A DNA stretch of 64,000 nt from Bacillus sp. FSL H8-0547 (GTDB lineage Bacteria > Bacillota > Bacilli > Bacillales > Bacillaceae): contig JBBODD010000001.1 of the NCBI GenBank assembly GCA_038002745.1, positions 3,596,001-3,660,000 of the forward strand. Direction: 5' to 3'. Numbering within the stretch: the stretch's first letter is position 1; every line of letters starts with the position of its first letter. The position numbers and the translations under genes were made by a program. The notes beneath the pieces were generated by a model that had not been told where the DNA came from, searched no databases, and saw nothing but the letters and a program-made list of their open reading frames with translations. This document shows positions 33,352 to 41,688 of this stretch, piece after piece.

Positions 33352-35055
33352 TTGATTATCGTTCCAATGAATGTTTTTGACAGAAAAGAAGTTTTAGAAA
33401 AAGGACAGCTGAATTTCATCCGGATAGCAGCTGAAGCAGGAGCAGACGGAATTGAAATACGCAAAGAGCTGCTTTCAGAACGTGACTCATTAACCTATCT
33501 GAAAGAAGAACTGGAGCGCCTTTCCATGTTTACGGTCTATTCTGCTCCGGCAGAGGTATGGGGTGAGGGTGGAATCTTACATTCTTCTGAACTAGTAAAA
33601 GTGTTCGGAGAGGCTCTCGCAGTTGGCGCAAAATGGCTGAAACTTTCTCTCGGTCAATATTTACAAGGAGTTTCCGATCTTACAGAACTGGATCTGTTTT
33701 TAAAGGATTATAAAGGGATGCAGCTTCTTATCGAAAATGATCAGACACCTCACGGAGGCAAAGTTGAGCGTCTGTCGGGCTTTTTTGAAAGCGCTTCGAA
33801 TATGAGGATTCCAGTCAGGATGACATTTGACATCGGAAACTGGCACTTTACGGGTGAGGAGCCTGAATTAGCTTTCAGCAGATTACAAGAGCACATTTCC
33901 TATTTGCATCTAAAAGAAGTGGCATTAAGAGGGGGCGAGCTTCATCCATCCGAACTGTCAGCAGCAGAGCAGGCCGGGTGGAGGATGTTTCAAAACAGGA
34001 CGGGGAAATCTGTCCCGGCTGCACTGGAATTTCCAATACATCCCCATGAAAGATTAAAAGAATTGATCGGTTTAGCAAAAGAAAATCAGATGGAAGGGTG
34101 GGAGGGCATGAAACCAATGGATGTTGTGACGTTTGGTGAAGCGATGGCGCTGTTCATGGCTGATGAGCCGGGACCGCTTGATGAAGTAAAACATTTTACC
34201 CGTGAGCTTGCAGGCGCAGAAACGAATGTTGCAATCGGACTTGCCAGGCTGGGTCTCAATGCCGGATGGGCAAGTAAGGTCGGGGAAGATGCATTTGGCA
34301 CCTACATTATGAAAAGGCTTGCAGAGGAAAAAGTGGATGTCGAGCATGTGTTGAAAGATTCACGGTATCCGACAGGGTTTCAGCTGAAGGAAAAAGTTCT
34401 GTCGGGTGACCCTTTCGTTCAGTCTTTCAGAAAGGGCTCGGCAGCAAGCTATATGAACGAAGAAGACTTCAGGCCTGAGTATTTCAGCCGTGCGGCACAT
34501 TTACATATGACGGGCATTCCGCTTGCTGTTTCTTCCCATACCCGGTCATTTGCTGAAAAAACGCTGAAGCACATGAAAACACTTGGAAAAAGCATAACAT
34601 TTGATCCGAATCTGCGGCCGGCATTATGGGCTTCCGAAGAGGAAATGATTGAAACCGTGAACAGAATGGCTGTTCAGTCAGATTATGTTCTTCCCGGTTT
34701 AGCGGAAGGAAAGCTTTTAACCGGTTTGAACAGCCCTGAGGAAATTGCGGCGTTTTATTTGAATGAAGGCGTAAAAGCAGTTGTCATCAAGCTTGGAGAA
34801 GACGGAGCCTATTATAAATCCTTTAAAGAAGAAGGGGTTGTCAGCCCCTTCCAGGTGGAAACCGTTGTCGATACCGTTGGGGCGGGAGACGGATTTGCAG
34901 TCGGGCTCATCAGCGGTCTGCTCGAAAACCTCAGCCTGCACAACGCTGTTCTGCGGGGAAATGCGATTGGAGCACTTGCTGTTCAGTCCCAGGGAGACAA
35001 TGATGGCTACCCTGACAGACATGCTTTATTTGACTATATGAATCAGACAATTTGA
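33352..35055 (+). CDS. Fused sugar epimerase/isomerase and PfkB sugar kinase, KguE-KguK-like (567 aa)
   Basis: Residues 1-248 form a xylose-isomerase-like TIM barrel (AP_endonuc_2), with possible metal ligands in LLIENDQT, MTFDIGNWHF, YLHLKE and ALEFPI. Residues 252-567 are a PfkB-family kinase: VTFGEAMALF, AGAETNVAIGLARLG, SKVGEDAFG and the catalytic DTVGAGDGFAVG. The two genes kguE and kguK are separate in Pseudomonas. At the junction the DNA still carries GGGTGGGAGGG before ATGAAACCAATG (about 34098-34120), a fossil or working ribosome site for a separate kinase. The kinase may act on 2-ketogluconate or 2-keto-3-deoxygluconate. The start is TTG or ATT-adjacent at 33352 behind AGGAGG. Confidence 0.85.
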   Translation: MIIVPMNVFDRKEVLEKGQLNFIRIAAEAGADGIEIRKELLSERDSLTYLKEELERLSMFTVYSAPAEVWGEGGILHSSELVKVFGEALAVGAKWLKLSLGQYLQGVSDLTELDLFLKDYKGMQLLIENDQTPHGGKVERLSGFFESASNMRIPVRMTFDIGNWHFTGEEPELAFSRLQEHISYLHLKEVALRGGELHPSELSAAEQAGWRMFQNRTGKSVPAALEFPIHPHERLKELIGLAKENQMEGWEGMKPMDVVTFGEAMALFMADEPGPLDEVKHFTRELAGAETNVAIGLARLGLNAGWASKVGEDAFGTYIMKRLAEEKVDVEHVLKDSRYPTGFQLKEKVLSGDPFVQSFRKGSAASYMNEEDFRPEYFSRAAHLHMTGIPLAVSSHTRSFAEKTLKHMKTLGKSITFDPNLRPALWASEEEMIETVNRMAVQSDYVLPGLAEGKLLTGLNSPEEIAAFYLNEGVKAVVIKLGEDGAYYKSFKEEGVVSPFQVETVVDTVGAGDGFAVGLISGLLENLSLHNAVLRGNAIGALAVQSQGDNDGYPDRHALFDYMNQTI

Positions 35056-35068
35056 GGAGGACATTCCT

Positions 35069-36349
35069 ATGAACCAGCCGCTTGCAAAGCAAAGATGGAT
35101 CCGCTTAATACCTGTAGTCTTTATTACTTACAGCCTTGCTTACCTGGACAGGGCGAATTACGCTTTCGGGGCAGCGGGAGGCCTTGCAGAAGATCTGCAG
35201 ATTACACCTGCCATTTCCTCCCTGCTTGGATCACTGTTTTTCCTGGGATACTTTTTCTTTCAGGTGCCCGGTGCACATTATGCGGAAAAAAAGAGTGCCA
35301 AGGTACTGATCTTCTGGTCGCTTATCGGGTGGGGAATACTTGCCACTCTGACCGGAATGGTGTCTAATGTCAACTACTTGTTCGCTATTCGTTTTTTGCT
35401 CGGAGTAGTTGAAAGTGCCGTTATGCCTGCGATGCTGGTCTTTTTAAGTCACTGGTTTACAAAAGCAGAGCGTTCAAGAGCCAATACGTTCCTGATTCTT
35501 GGAAATCCTGTGACGGTGCTGTGGATGTCAATTGTTTCAGGTTACCTTCTTGAAGCATACGGATGGAGATGGATGTTTATTATCGAAGGCCTTCCTGCTG
35601 TCATTTGGGCGTTTCTTTGGTGGAAACTCGTATTTGATCATCCTAAAGATGCGAAATGGCTGAGTGCGAAAGAAAAAGCGGATCTTCAGTATGCTTTGGA
35701 GCAAGAGCAGCAGGGCATTAAACCGGTTAAAAATTATAAAGAAGCGTTTAAATCAAAAGTTGTCATCTTACTTGCGGCACAATATGCTCTTTGGAGCGTC
35801 GGACTATATGGTTTTGTTATGTGGCTTCCTTCCATCATAAAAGCAGCTCCGAATATGAGCATTGTCCAAACAGGATGGCTTTCGGCTGTTCCTTATGTGC
35901 TGGCCGTAGCTCTGATGCTGCTTGCTTCCCATTACTCAGATAAGCTTCAGAAACGGAAAGAGTTCGTCTGGCCATTTCTTTTCGTTGGTGCCATTGCCTT
36001 TTACGCATCGTATTTAATCGGCCCTGATCATTTCTGGCTAAGTTTCGGTCTGCTTGTTCTGGCGGGCGGTGCCATGTACGCTCCGTACGGTCCGTTTTTT
36101 GCCATTATTCCGGAGATTCTCCCGAGGAATGTTGCCGGCGGCGCCATGGCCCTGATCAATTCCATGGGAGCACTGGGGTCATTTGTAGGTTCATATGTTG
36201 TGGGCTATTTGAACGGTTCTACAGGAGGATTTGGAGCTTCTTATCTATTTATGGCAGGGTCGCTGCTCATTTCAGCCATCTTAACCATTCTGGCAACAAA
36301 ACAGTCCAGTAAAAAACAGATGAAGAACGGTGCATTAAACGTTTCATAA
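35069..36349 (+). CDS. MFS sugar-acid transporter, KguT/ACS family-like (426 aa)
   Basis: Twelve membrane helices of the anion:cation symporter family: YSLAYLDRANYAFGAAGG in helix 1, GYFFFQVPGA in helix 2, RFLLGVVESAVMPAML in helix 4, and YAPYGPFFAIIPEILPRNVAGGAMALINSMGALG in the second half. This family imports hexuronates, gluconate, 2-ketogluconate and similar acids with protons. It starts 13 nt after the epimerase-kinase gene with GAGGAGG. In Pseudomonas the order kguE-kguK-kguT is the same. Confidence 0.88.
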   Translation: MNQPLAKQRWIRLIPVVFITYSLAYLDRANYAFGAAGGLAEDLQITPAISSLLGSLFFLGYFFFQVPGAHYAEKKSAKVLIFWSLIGWGILATLTGMVSNVNYLFAIRFLLGVVESAVMPAMLVFLSHWFTKAERSRANTFLILGNPVTVLWMSIVSGYLLEAYGWRWMFIIEGLPAVIWAFLWWKLVFDHPKDAKWLSAKEKADLQYALEQEQQGIKPVKNYKEAFKSKVVILLAAQYALWSVGLYGFVMWLPSIIKAAPNMSIVQTGWLSAVPYVLAVALMLLASHYSDKLQKRKEFVWPFLFVGAIAFYASYLIGPDHFWLSFGLLVLAGGAMYAPYGPFFAIIPEILPRNVAGGAMALINSMGALGSFVGSYVVGYLNGSTGGFGASYLFMAGSLLISAILTILATKQSSKKQMKNGALNVS

Positions 36350-36367
36350 TAAAAGGAGGCTACTGAA

Positions 36368-37033
36368 ATGGGAGCAGCAGAAATCAGAAAACGCGGAGTT
36401 GTAGCAGTCATCAGAGGGGCTACGCCCGAATCGATTCTATCAATCGGAAAGGCTTTGAAAGCAGGAGGGGTAACGGCGCTTGAGATTACGATGGAAACAC
36501 CTAAAGCTAGCAGTGTGATTGAGGCGGCAGCATCTCATTTTGGAAGTGATGTGCTTGTGGGAGCAGGAACCGTTCTGGATCCTGAAACAGCGCGCGCAGC
36601 CATTATGTCAGGGGCAAAATTCATCTTTTCCCCAACTGTCAAAAAAGAAACAATTGCCATGGCGAAAAGGTACGGAGTCATCAGCGTGCCCGGGGCCTTT
36701 ACACCAACCGAAATTTTGACGGCATTTGAATACGGAGCTGACCTGATTAAAGTGTTTCCAGCAGATTCAGTCGGACCAGGCTACTTGAAAAATATTGCCG
36801 GACCGCTTCCGCACATTCCGCTAATGCCGACAGGAGGGGTGGATCTCCACAACACAGGGGATTACATCAAAGCTGGCGCAATTGCAGTAGGAGCAGGCAG
36901 CACACTTGTCAATACAAAAGCCGAGCTTACTGATCAGGTTCTTTTTCAGATGACAGAGAAAGCTGCAGCCTTTATTGAAGAGGTGAACAAAGCCCGCAAT
37001 ACGGATAAATACGCGCAAGTCAGGGGAGGCTGA
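36368..37033 (+). CDS. kdgA: KDPG/KHG aldolase
   Basis: A 221-aa TIM-barrel aldolase that splits 2-keto-3-deoxy-6-phosphogluconate into pyruvate and glyceraldehyde-3-phosphate. AVIRGATPESILSIGKAL, ALEITMETPKA (catalytic Glu), VGAGTVLDPETA, SPTVKKETI, PGAFTPTEI and DLIKVFPADSVGP (Schiff-base Lys) are all present, as is MPTGGVD. It lies 18 nt after the transporter gene. If the kinase produces KDPG, this is the next step; if it makes 2-ketogluconate-6-phosphate, the missing reductase KguD must be encoded elsewhere. Confidence 0.93.
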   Translation: MGAAEIRKRGVVAVIRGATPESILSIGKALKAGGVTALEITMETPKASSVIEAAASHFGSDVLVGAGTVLDPETARAAIMSGAKFIFSPTVKKETIAMAKRYGVISVPGAFTPTEILTAFEYGADLIKVFPADSVGPGYLKNIAGPLPHIPLMPTGGVDLHNTGDYIKAGAIAVGAGSTLVNTKAELTDQVLFQMTEKAAAFIEEVNKARNTDKYAQVRGG

Positions 37034-37088
37034 AACGTCTAAAGCAGTGGATTCCCCTTCTTCTATCAGATAGAATGAAGGGGAAGAC

Positions 37089-38102
37089 ATGTTTGAAAGA
37101 GTGATGACAATGGCACGTATAACAATGGCGGATGTTGCCAGAGAAGCTGGAGTGTCCAAAAGCACGGTCTCCCAGTTTATCAACAAGCGTTATGAATATA
37201 TGGGAGAAGACACAAAAAAGAAAATAGAAGCAGCGATTAAGGACCTTGGCTATCAGCCGAATTATCTGGCCAGAAGCCTGAAGCAAAAACGCACGTCCAT
37301 GATCGGCATTATCGTGGGAAACATTATGCACCGGCTGTCGACTGAAGTCAGCCGTTCGATTGAAGACTATTGCCATAAACATGATATACACGCTATTCTC
37401 TGCAATGCAGACGATGATCCGGAGAAAGAGCGGCAGTACATTGAAGTGCTCCATGCCAAGCAGGTGGATGGCCTGATCATTTTTCCGACAGGCAGAAATC
37501 TGGATTTGTATCAAAAATTGATCAAAGAGAACTATCCGGTCGTATTTATGGACCGCAGAGTGGAAGGGTTGGAAGCAAACTACGTGCTGGCAGCAAATGA
37601 AGCTGCAGCTGCTGAGTCCATCAGGCATCTGCTGGCCGGCGGGCACAAGGAAATCGCCATAGCAACCCAGCCGCTTGTCATCAGTCCGAGGATCGACAGA
37701 CTAAACGGATACAAAGAAGCTCTTCGCGAGGCAGGCATTCCGCTTAAACAGGAATATATGATTCATGCAGAAAGAGAGCAGATGAAGACAGAACTTAAAA
37801 AGCTGTTTTCACTAAAGGATCCGCCAACCGCGCTGTTTGCCGGAAACGACTTGGTCTTTATGGAAACTCTTGAATTTTTCAAAGACAATCAGCTGAAAAT
37901 CGGAAAGGATGCGGCACTGGTCGTATTTGATAATATTCCGCTTGCCCATTTGGCTGAAACAGGAGTGACGACGATCGACCAGCCCGGTTACAGAATGGGA
38001 CAGAGAGCTGCAGAACTGCTCCTGAAAAAAATCAATGGTGAACATGTTGCTCCTGCAGAAGAAGTGTTTGACTGCGAATTAATTATAAGAGAATCTTCCT
38101 GA
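37089..38102 (+). CDS. LacI family repressor, PtxS/KdgR-like (337 aa)
   Basis: The N-terminal HTH and hinge read RITMADVAREAGVSKSTVSQFINKRYEYMGEDTKKKIEAAIKDLGYQPNYLARSL, followed by a periplasmic-binding-protein-like domain (AILCNADDDPEKERQYIEVLHAKQVDGLIIFPTG, FAGNDLVFMETLEF). The sequence is close to B. subtilis KdgR and to Pseudomonas PtxS. The ATG at 37089 has AAGGGGAA 5 nt upstream and adds seven residues to the usual MARITMAD start. It lies inside the operon it probably controls, through CTAAACCG-type sites at 33270-33325 and 38129. A terminator overlaps its stop codon. Confidence 0.87.
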   Translation: MFERVMTMARITMADVAREAGVSKSTVSQFINKRYEYMGEDTKKKIEAAIKDLGYQPNYLARSLKQKRTSMIGIIVGNIMHRLSTEVSRSIEDYCHKHDIHAILCNADDDPEKERQYIEVLHAKQVDGLIIFPTGRNLDLYQKLIKENYPVVFMDRRVEGLEANYVLAANEAAAAESIRHLLAGGHKEIAIATQPLVISPRIDRLNGYKEALREAGIPLKQEYMIHAEREQMKTELKKLFSLKDPPTALFAGNDLVFMETLEFFKDNQLKIGKDAALVVFDNIPLAHLAETGVTTIDQPGYRMGQRAAELLLKKINGEHVAPAEEVFDCELIIRESS

Positions 38103-38117
38103 TGATTCTCTTTTTTT
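38087..38117 (+). terminator. Internal terminator at the end of the LacI gene
   Basis: AAGAGAATC-ttcctgat-GATTCTCTT with a T run; the arms overlap the stop codon of the repressor gene. It should reduce read-through into hxlAB. Confidence 0.8.
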
Positions 38118-38128
38118 AAACGGAGCAA

Positions 38129-38142
38129 CTAAACCGGTTTAG
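38129..38142. promoter_or_regulatory. Palindromic PtxS/KdgR-like operator abutting the hxlA ribosome site
   Basis: CTAAACCGGTTTAG is a perfect 14-bp palindrome that runs straight into AGGAGG of hxlA. No clear promoter fits in the short gap after the terminator, so a bound repressor may act as a roadblock to read-through transcription. Confidence 0.75.
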
Positions 38143-38153
38143 GAGGACGAAAA

Positions 38154-38771
38154 ATGAAGATACAGCTCGCGCTGGACCGAATGACGATAGAAGAAGCGAT
38201 AGAAACGGCATCCAAAGCTGCACCATATGTCGATATTCTTGAGACCGGAACGTCCCTTATAAAGGAATTTGGAATGACCAGCGTTCAAAAATTGAAAGAA
38301 GCTTTTCCGGACAAGCAGGTAACAGCGGATATGAAAACCATGGACAACGCGGTATACGAGTGCGGTCTGTGCTTTGATGCGGGAGCTGACATAATGACAG
38401 TGATGGGGGCAAGTCCCATTCAAACAGTGGAAGCATGCGTAAAAGAAGCTGAAAAAAGAGGGAAACAGGTAATGATTGACCTGTTGAACACAACGGCAGA
38501 ACAGCGGGAAGAACTTGCTGTATTTAAACATGCGGTTTTCTGCGAGCATGTGAGCAAGGATGAACAGGAACTGACGGGAGCAAGACTTACCTTTACTGAA
38601 GGAAGGCTTAATACAGCTGCAGCAGGCGGACTGACTCCGGAATCCATCAGCAGGATGAATGAGCTTCCTGACATTCTCATAATAGGGTCGGCCATTACAA
38701 AAGCAGAAAACCCTGGTCTTGCAGCTGCAAACCTGAGAACCCTGATCCTTGAAAAGGAGGCAATGAAATGA
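38154..38771 (+). CDS. hxlA: 3-hexulose-6-phosphate synthase-type protein (HPS/KGPDC family)
   Basis: A 205-aa TIM barrel of the orotidine-phosphate-decarboxylase superfamily: MKIQLALDRMTIEEAIE, VDILETGTSLIKEFG, VTADMKTMDNAVYE (the DxKxxD core), ADIMTVMGAS and AAGGLTPESI with IIGSAIT. HPS condenses formaldehyde with ribulose-5-phosphate; its close relatives decarboxylate 3-keto-gulonate-6-phosphate. The usual HPS segment VHxGxDxQ reads CEHVSKDEQE here, which leaves some doubt about substrate. In this operon, a sugar-acid role is as likely as formaldehyde fixation. Confidence 0.82.
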   Translation: MKIQLALDRMTIEEAIETASKAAPYVDILETGTSLIKEFGMTSVQKLKEAFPDKQVTADMKTMDNAVYECGLCFDAGADIMTVMGASPIQTVEACVKEAEKRGKQVMIDLLNTTAEQREELAVFKHAVFCEHVSKDEQELTGARLTFTEGRLNTAAAGGLTPESISRMNELPDILIIGSAITKAENPGLAAANLRTLILEKEAMK

Positions 38772-39316
38772 GCGGAACGGACACGATTTTAAAAGAGATA
38801 GAGACCGTATTAGGCAAAATAGACGATGGTCAGCTGATCGCCATCTCAGAGGAATTAAACAAAAACAGGCGGATTTTTGTCACAGGAGAAGGTCGCTCGG
38901 GACTAATGGCAAAATCGTTTGCCATGCGCCTGATGCATCTGGGTGCAGAGGTGTATGCTGTCGGAGAAACGATCACACCAGGCATGTCGGATGATGATAT
39001 GCTTGTTGCCGTATCCGGTTCAGGAAAAACGAAAAGTGTTCTGTGGACAGCTGAAAAAGCAAAGGAATTAGGCTGCTCCGTTCTGGCAGTCACAGCTGAT
39101 TCTGAAGGTCCGCTTGCAGAAACAGCTTCCATGGTTCTCCATGCACCGGCAGCCACTAAGTACCGCAAAGAAGGCGAACAGCCGACGGTTCAGCCTCTGG
39201 GTTCGTTATTCGATCAGTGTGTCCATCTTCTTTTTGACGCAATATGCCTGAAATACGCTGAACTTAAAAAGGTTTCGAATGAGCAGGCTTTTTTAAAGCA
39301 CAGTAATGTGGAGTAA
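38768..39316 (+). CDS. hxlB: 6-phospho-3-hexuloisomerase (SIS domain)
   Basis: A 182-aa SIS-domain sugar isomerase: RRIFVTGEGRSGLMAKSFAMRLMHLGAEVYAVGETITPGMSDDDMLVAVSGSGKTKSV is diagnostic of PHI. It ends QPLGSLFDQCVHLLFDAICLKY, typical of the tetrameric hexuloisomerase that makes fructose-6-phosphate. Its ATG overlaps the hxlA stop (ATGA), so the two are translationally coupled, as in other hxlAB operons. In B. subtilis the operon is under HxlR; here the LacI-type operator suggests sugar-acid control instead. Confidence 0.9.
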   Translation: MSGTDTILKEIETVLGKIDDGQLIAISEELNKNRRIFVTGEGRSGLMAKSFAMRLMHLGAEVYAVGETITPGMSDDDMLVAVSGSGKTKSVLWTAEKAKELGCSVLAVTADSEGPLAETASMVLHAPAATKYRKEGEQPTVQPLGSLFDQCVHLLFDAICLKYAELKKVSNEQAFLKHSNVE

Positions 39317-39351
39317 AAAAACGTAGATATTCATTTATGGGATCTTAATGT

Positions 39352-39385
39352 GAACCTGACGATAAATTATCGTCAGGTTCTTTCT
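39352..39385 (+). terminator. Terminator of the sugar-acid operon
   Basis: GAACCTGACGAT-aaatt-ATCGTCAGGTTC, a 12-bp perfect stem, followed by TTTCT. Confidence 0.8.
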
Positions 39386-39505
39386 GTATGATAAGTCTTA
39401 TTTAATCAAAGTAACAAAATAAAAAGTAAAAACATTTAGTTATTTTATATAAGTTTACTTTACTTTTATAAAAACCAAGTTTACAATTTGACTTAAGAGG
39501 TGTTG

Positions 39506-39748
39506 ATGATGAAGAAAGATTTTGGAGATTCCATATCCAACAAGGTTTACGAGTACCGTGTACTAGCAAGAATGTCTCAGCAAGAATTGGCAGAGAAAGT
39601 CGGAGTTTCCAAACAAACCATTTTTGTAATGGAAAAAGGAAATTATGTACCCACAATGCTTTTGGCTTTCCGGATTGCCGATTTTTTTGATGTTGATGTA
39701 AACGAAATTTTTACTTATGAGAAAGGGAATGATGGAAATGATGTTTGA
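39506..39748 (+). CDS. XRE family regulator, YozG-like (80 aa)
   Basis: A single Cro/CI-type HTH: NKVYEYRVLARMSQQELAEKVGVSKQTIFVMEKGNYVPTMLLAFRIADFFDVDVNEIF, with almost nothing else. The local base composition is clearly more AT-rich than in the flanking operons, a sign of separate origin. It is the first gene of a four-gene cassette with a membrane protein and an ABC transporter; the genes overlap or nearly abut. AAGAGGTG precedes the ATG pair at 39506/39509. It probably controls its own promoter. Confidence 0.82.
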   Translation: MMKKDFGDSISNKVYEYRVLARMSQQELAEKVGVSKQTIFVMEKGNYVPTMLLAFRIADFFDVDVNEIFTYEKGNDGNDV

Positions 39749-40082
39749 TTATGTAACAAATACACTTTTTTCCCCACTAAAAGCATGGGTGGAACAATCA
39801 ACTGCTAACTGGAACATGCTGATTGTTATTGGTTTTATACTTGTTTTTGTAGGTATAGGGCTTATATTCATCCTTCGAAACAAAATAGGTAAGGAGGACG
39901 AAAGAACAAATCAAATATATTTAAAAAGTTCTCTTATCATGTTAAGTGGAATCATTTTGTGCGATATGTTTTTCCCGAAAGATTATATGTGGCAAATTTT
40001 CTTCTTATTTAAATATTCAATCGCCTTCATTGCTGCAGCTATATATCTTGCCATTCGATATGTAAAAGATTTTTCAAACTGA
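39738..40082 (+). CDS. Membrane protein of the XRE/ABC cassette (114 aa)
   Basis: Three to four hydrophobic segments (about 24-48, 66-80 and 88-108). The soluble loop RNKIGKEDERTNQIYLKSSLI resembles small membrane proteins (DUF2178 or DUF3796-like) that accompany YozG-type regulators. Several ATG codons lie close together (39729-39741); AAAGGGA favours 39738. The gene overlaps the regulator gene by 11 nt, which indicates coupled translation. Confidence 0.6.
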   Translation: MMFDYVTNTLFSPLKAWVEQSTANWNMLIVIGFILVFVGIGLIFILRNKIGKEDERTNQIYLKSSLIMLSGIILCDMFFPKDYMWQIFFLFKYSIAFIAAAIYLAIRYVKDFSN

Positions 40083-40106
40083 TGAACAATATAGGGGGAT
40101 GGTAAA

Positions 40107-40976
40107 ATGCATATTGATGCAATTACTAAGAAATACAAGGACGCTGTCGTTTTAAATGGGTTGTCTTTTTATTTCAAACAAGGGGAAATCGTCGGTTTAG
40201 TTGGCAATAATGGCGCTGGAAAAAGTACGCTGATGAAGATAATCGCTCAAACAATTCAGAAATTTGATGGATCAGTTAAAGACAATGATCACGTTGGATA
40301 CTTGATTGAGGAACCTAAGCTATTTAGTAATAAGACTGGATTAGCACATTTATCTTATTTTTCAAAAATTTACGGGAACAAATTTAAACTTAGTGAATAC
40401 GAAGAGCTTTTAAAGAGTTTACATATATTTGATGTATTGAATAAAAAAGTAAAGGAATATTCCTTGGGAATGAAGCAAAAGTTAGGAATAGTTATAAGTC
40501 TATTGAACAATCCGAAGTATGTTGTACTAGATGAGCCGACAAATGGTATGGATATCGAAACATCCATCCAAGTATTGCAACAATTGAAAAAAATGGCTAA
40601 GGAGCGGAGAATTGGTGTTTTGATATCCAGCCATAAGTTAGAAGATATTGAGAGCGTCTGTAATCGTGTCTTGTTTTTAGAAAATGGGAACATTCTTGAA
40701 GAAGAGCTATTAAATGACAAGAGCCAGTGCATATTAAAACTAGTTTTCGATCATCCTAGTGAATTAGCCGCTTTTATTGAACATCAAAAGTTTGGTAGTA
40801 TCATTTATTCGAGTGAAAAAACAATTGAAATTGAAACAACTTCAGAAAACGCTGATATTTTCCGTTTCTTAAATAAATTGGGGATAAAATTAGTTGATTT
40901 TACTAGTGAAAAGAAGACGCTTCGTAATGTCTATATGAAAAAACTTGGAGGTGAAGATCGTGGTATTGGATATTAA
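40107..40976 (+). CDS. ABC transporter ATP-binding protein (289 aa)
   Basis: A complete ATPase: Walker A LVGNNGAGKSTLMKI (about residue 34), Q-loop area VGYLIEEPKLF, signature EYSLGMKQKLGI, Walker B YVVLDEPTNGMD and H-loop LISSHKLEDIE. The C-terminal 80 residues form an extra domain like those of BcrA/YtrB-type exporters. With the adjacent permease it could export or sense a peptide, antibiotic or bacteriocin. It is AT-rich like its neighbours. The ribosome site is AGGGGGATGG. Confidence 0.88.
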   Translation: MHIDAITKKYKDAVVLNGLSFYFKQGEIVGLVGNNGAGKSTLMKIIAQTIQKFDGSVKDNDHVGYLIEEPKLFSNKTGLAHLSYFSKIYGNKFKLSEYEELLKSLHIFDVLNKKVKEYSLGMKQKLGIVISLLNNPKYVVLDEPTNGMDIETSIQVLQQLKKMAKERRIGVLISSHKLEDIESVCNRVLFLENGNILEEELLNDKSQCILKLVFDHPSELAAFIEHQKFGSIIYSSEKTIEIETTSENADIFRFLNKLGIKLVDFTSEKKTLRNVYMKKLGGEDRGIGY

Positions 40977-41688
40977 AAATTATGTTAATGAGAATTTAAG
41001 TGATTTATTAAAGAGGGGACATTTGATTGTCGGATTACTGGGAGCATTAGGCCCGGCAATACTCATAAGTTATCTCATCCTAATAGGAACTGCTGCATCG
41101 TTTAACATTAAGCATGTCTCGAACTTTTATTGTATGTTGGGAATGCTCGCTGCTGTATTACACCCCCTTTATTTTGTTAATAGAGACTATTTATCTAAGA
41201 CAGTCTCATTGATTAACAACTCAAAACAAAACAGAAAAAACTATGTACTAGCAAATGTCGTAATTGCACTATGGGTCAGTTTCATATATGTGACAGTAGG
41301 GATTGCCTTACTTTTAGTTACAAAACAACTTGGGGTGTCTGGAGAGTTGAAGATTTCCTTCCTTCTGGGATTTTCTGCTAACGTGTTCCTTCTAGTGCTA
41401 ACTTTTTTCTTGTTCGGATATTTTTTATTATTATATGGTGTCGTAAGTGGAGCAGTTTATGGTATTTTGACAGCGTCCCTGTTCTTTTTTCACAATATTT
41501 TGTCAAATTTGTTGGAGAGCATTGATAACGTATTTATTTCAAACTTAGTTGAAAATTTCCCTGGTTATTTCTATCCAGTCATGGTTGCCTCAAATCCACT
41601 TTCTTCTCTGCAGTACTTGATTGGATGCTTGACATTGATTGTACTTTTCGTGCTAGTCCTTAAAAAAAGTGAAAAAATAGAAATTTAA
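40960..41688 (+). CDS. ABC transporter permease (242 aa)
   Basis: Six hydrophobic segments with short loops; the N-terminal DIKNYVNENLSDLLKRGH is cytosolic. Membrane segments include HLIVGLLGALGPAILISYLILIG, YVLANVVIALWVSFIYVTVGIALLL and VFLLVLTFFLFGYFLLLYGVV. The GTG at 40960 is preferred because GGAGGTG lies 6-7 nt upstream; it starts 17 nt inside the ATPase gene, so translation is coupled. No specific family is recognised. A 52-bp tandem repeat array begins about 35 nt after its stop. Confidence 0.8.
   Translation: MVLDIKNYVNENLSDLLKRGHLIVGLLGALGPAILISYLILIGTAASFNIKHVSNFYCMLGMLAAVLHPLYFVNRDYLSKTVSLINNSKQNRKNYVLANVVIALWVSFIYVTVGIALLLVTKQLGVSGELKISFLLGFSANVFLLVLTFFLFGYFLLLYGVVSGAVYGILTASLFFFHNILSNLLESIDNVFISNLVENFPGYFYPVMVASNPLSSLQYLIGCLTLIVLFVLVLKKSEKIEI

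Noticed and set aside
37020-37646. 208-aa minus-strand reading frame opposite the LacI gene
   Set aside because: Antisense shadow of a clearly real repressor; rich in Cys, His and Phe with no domain.
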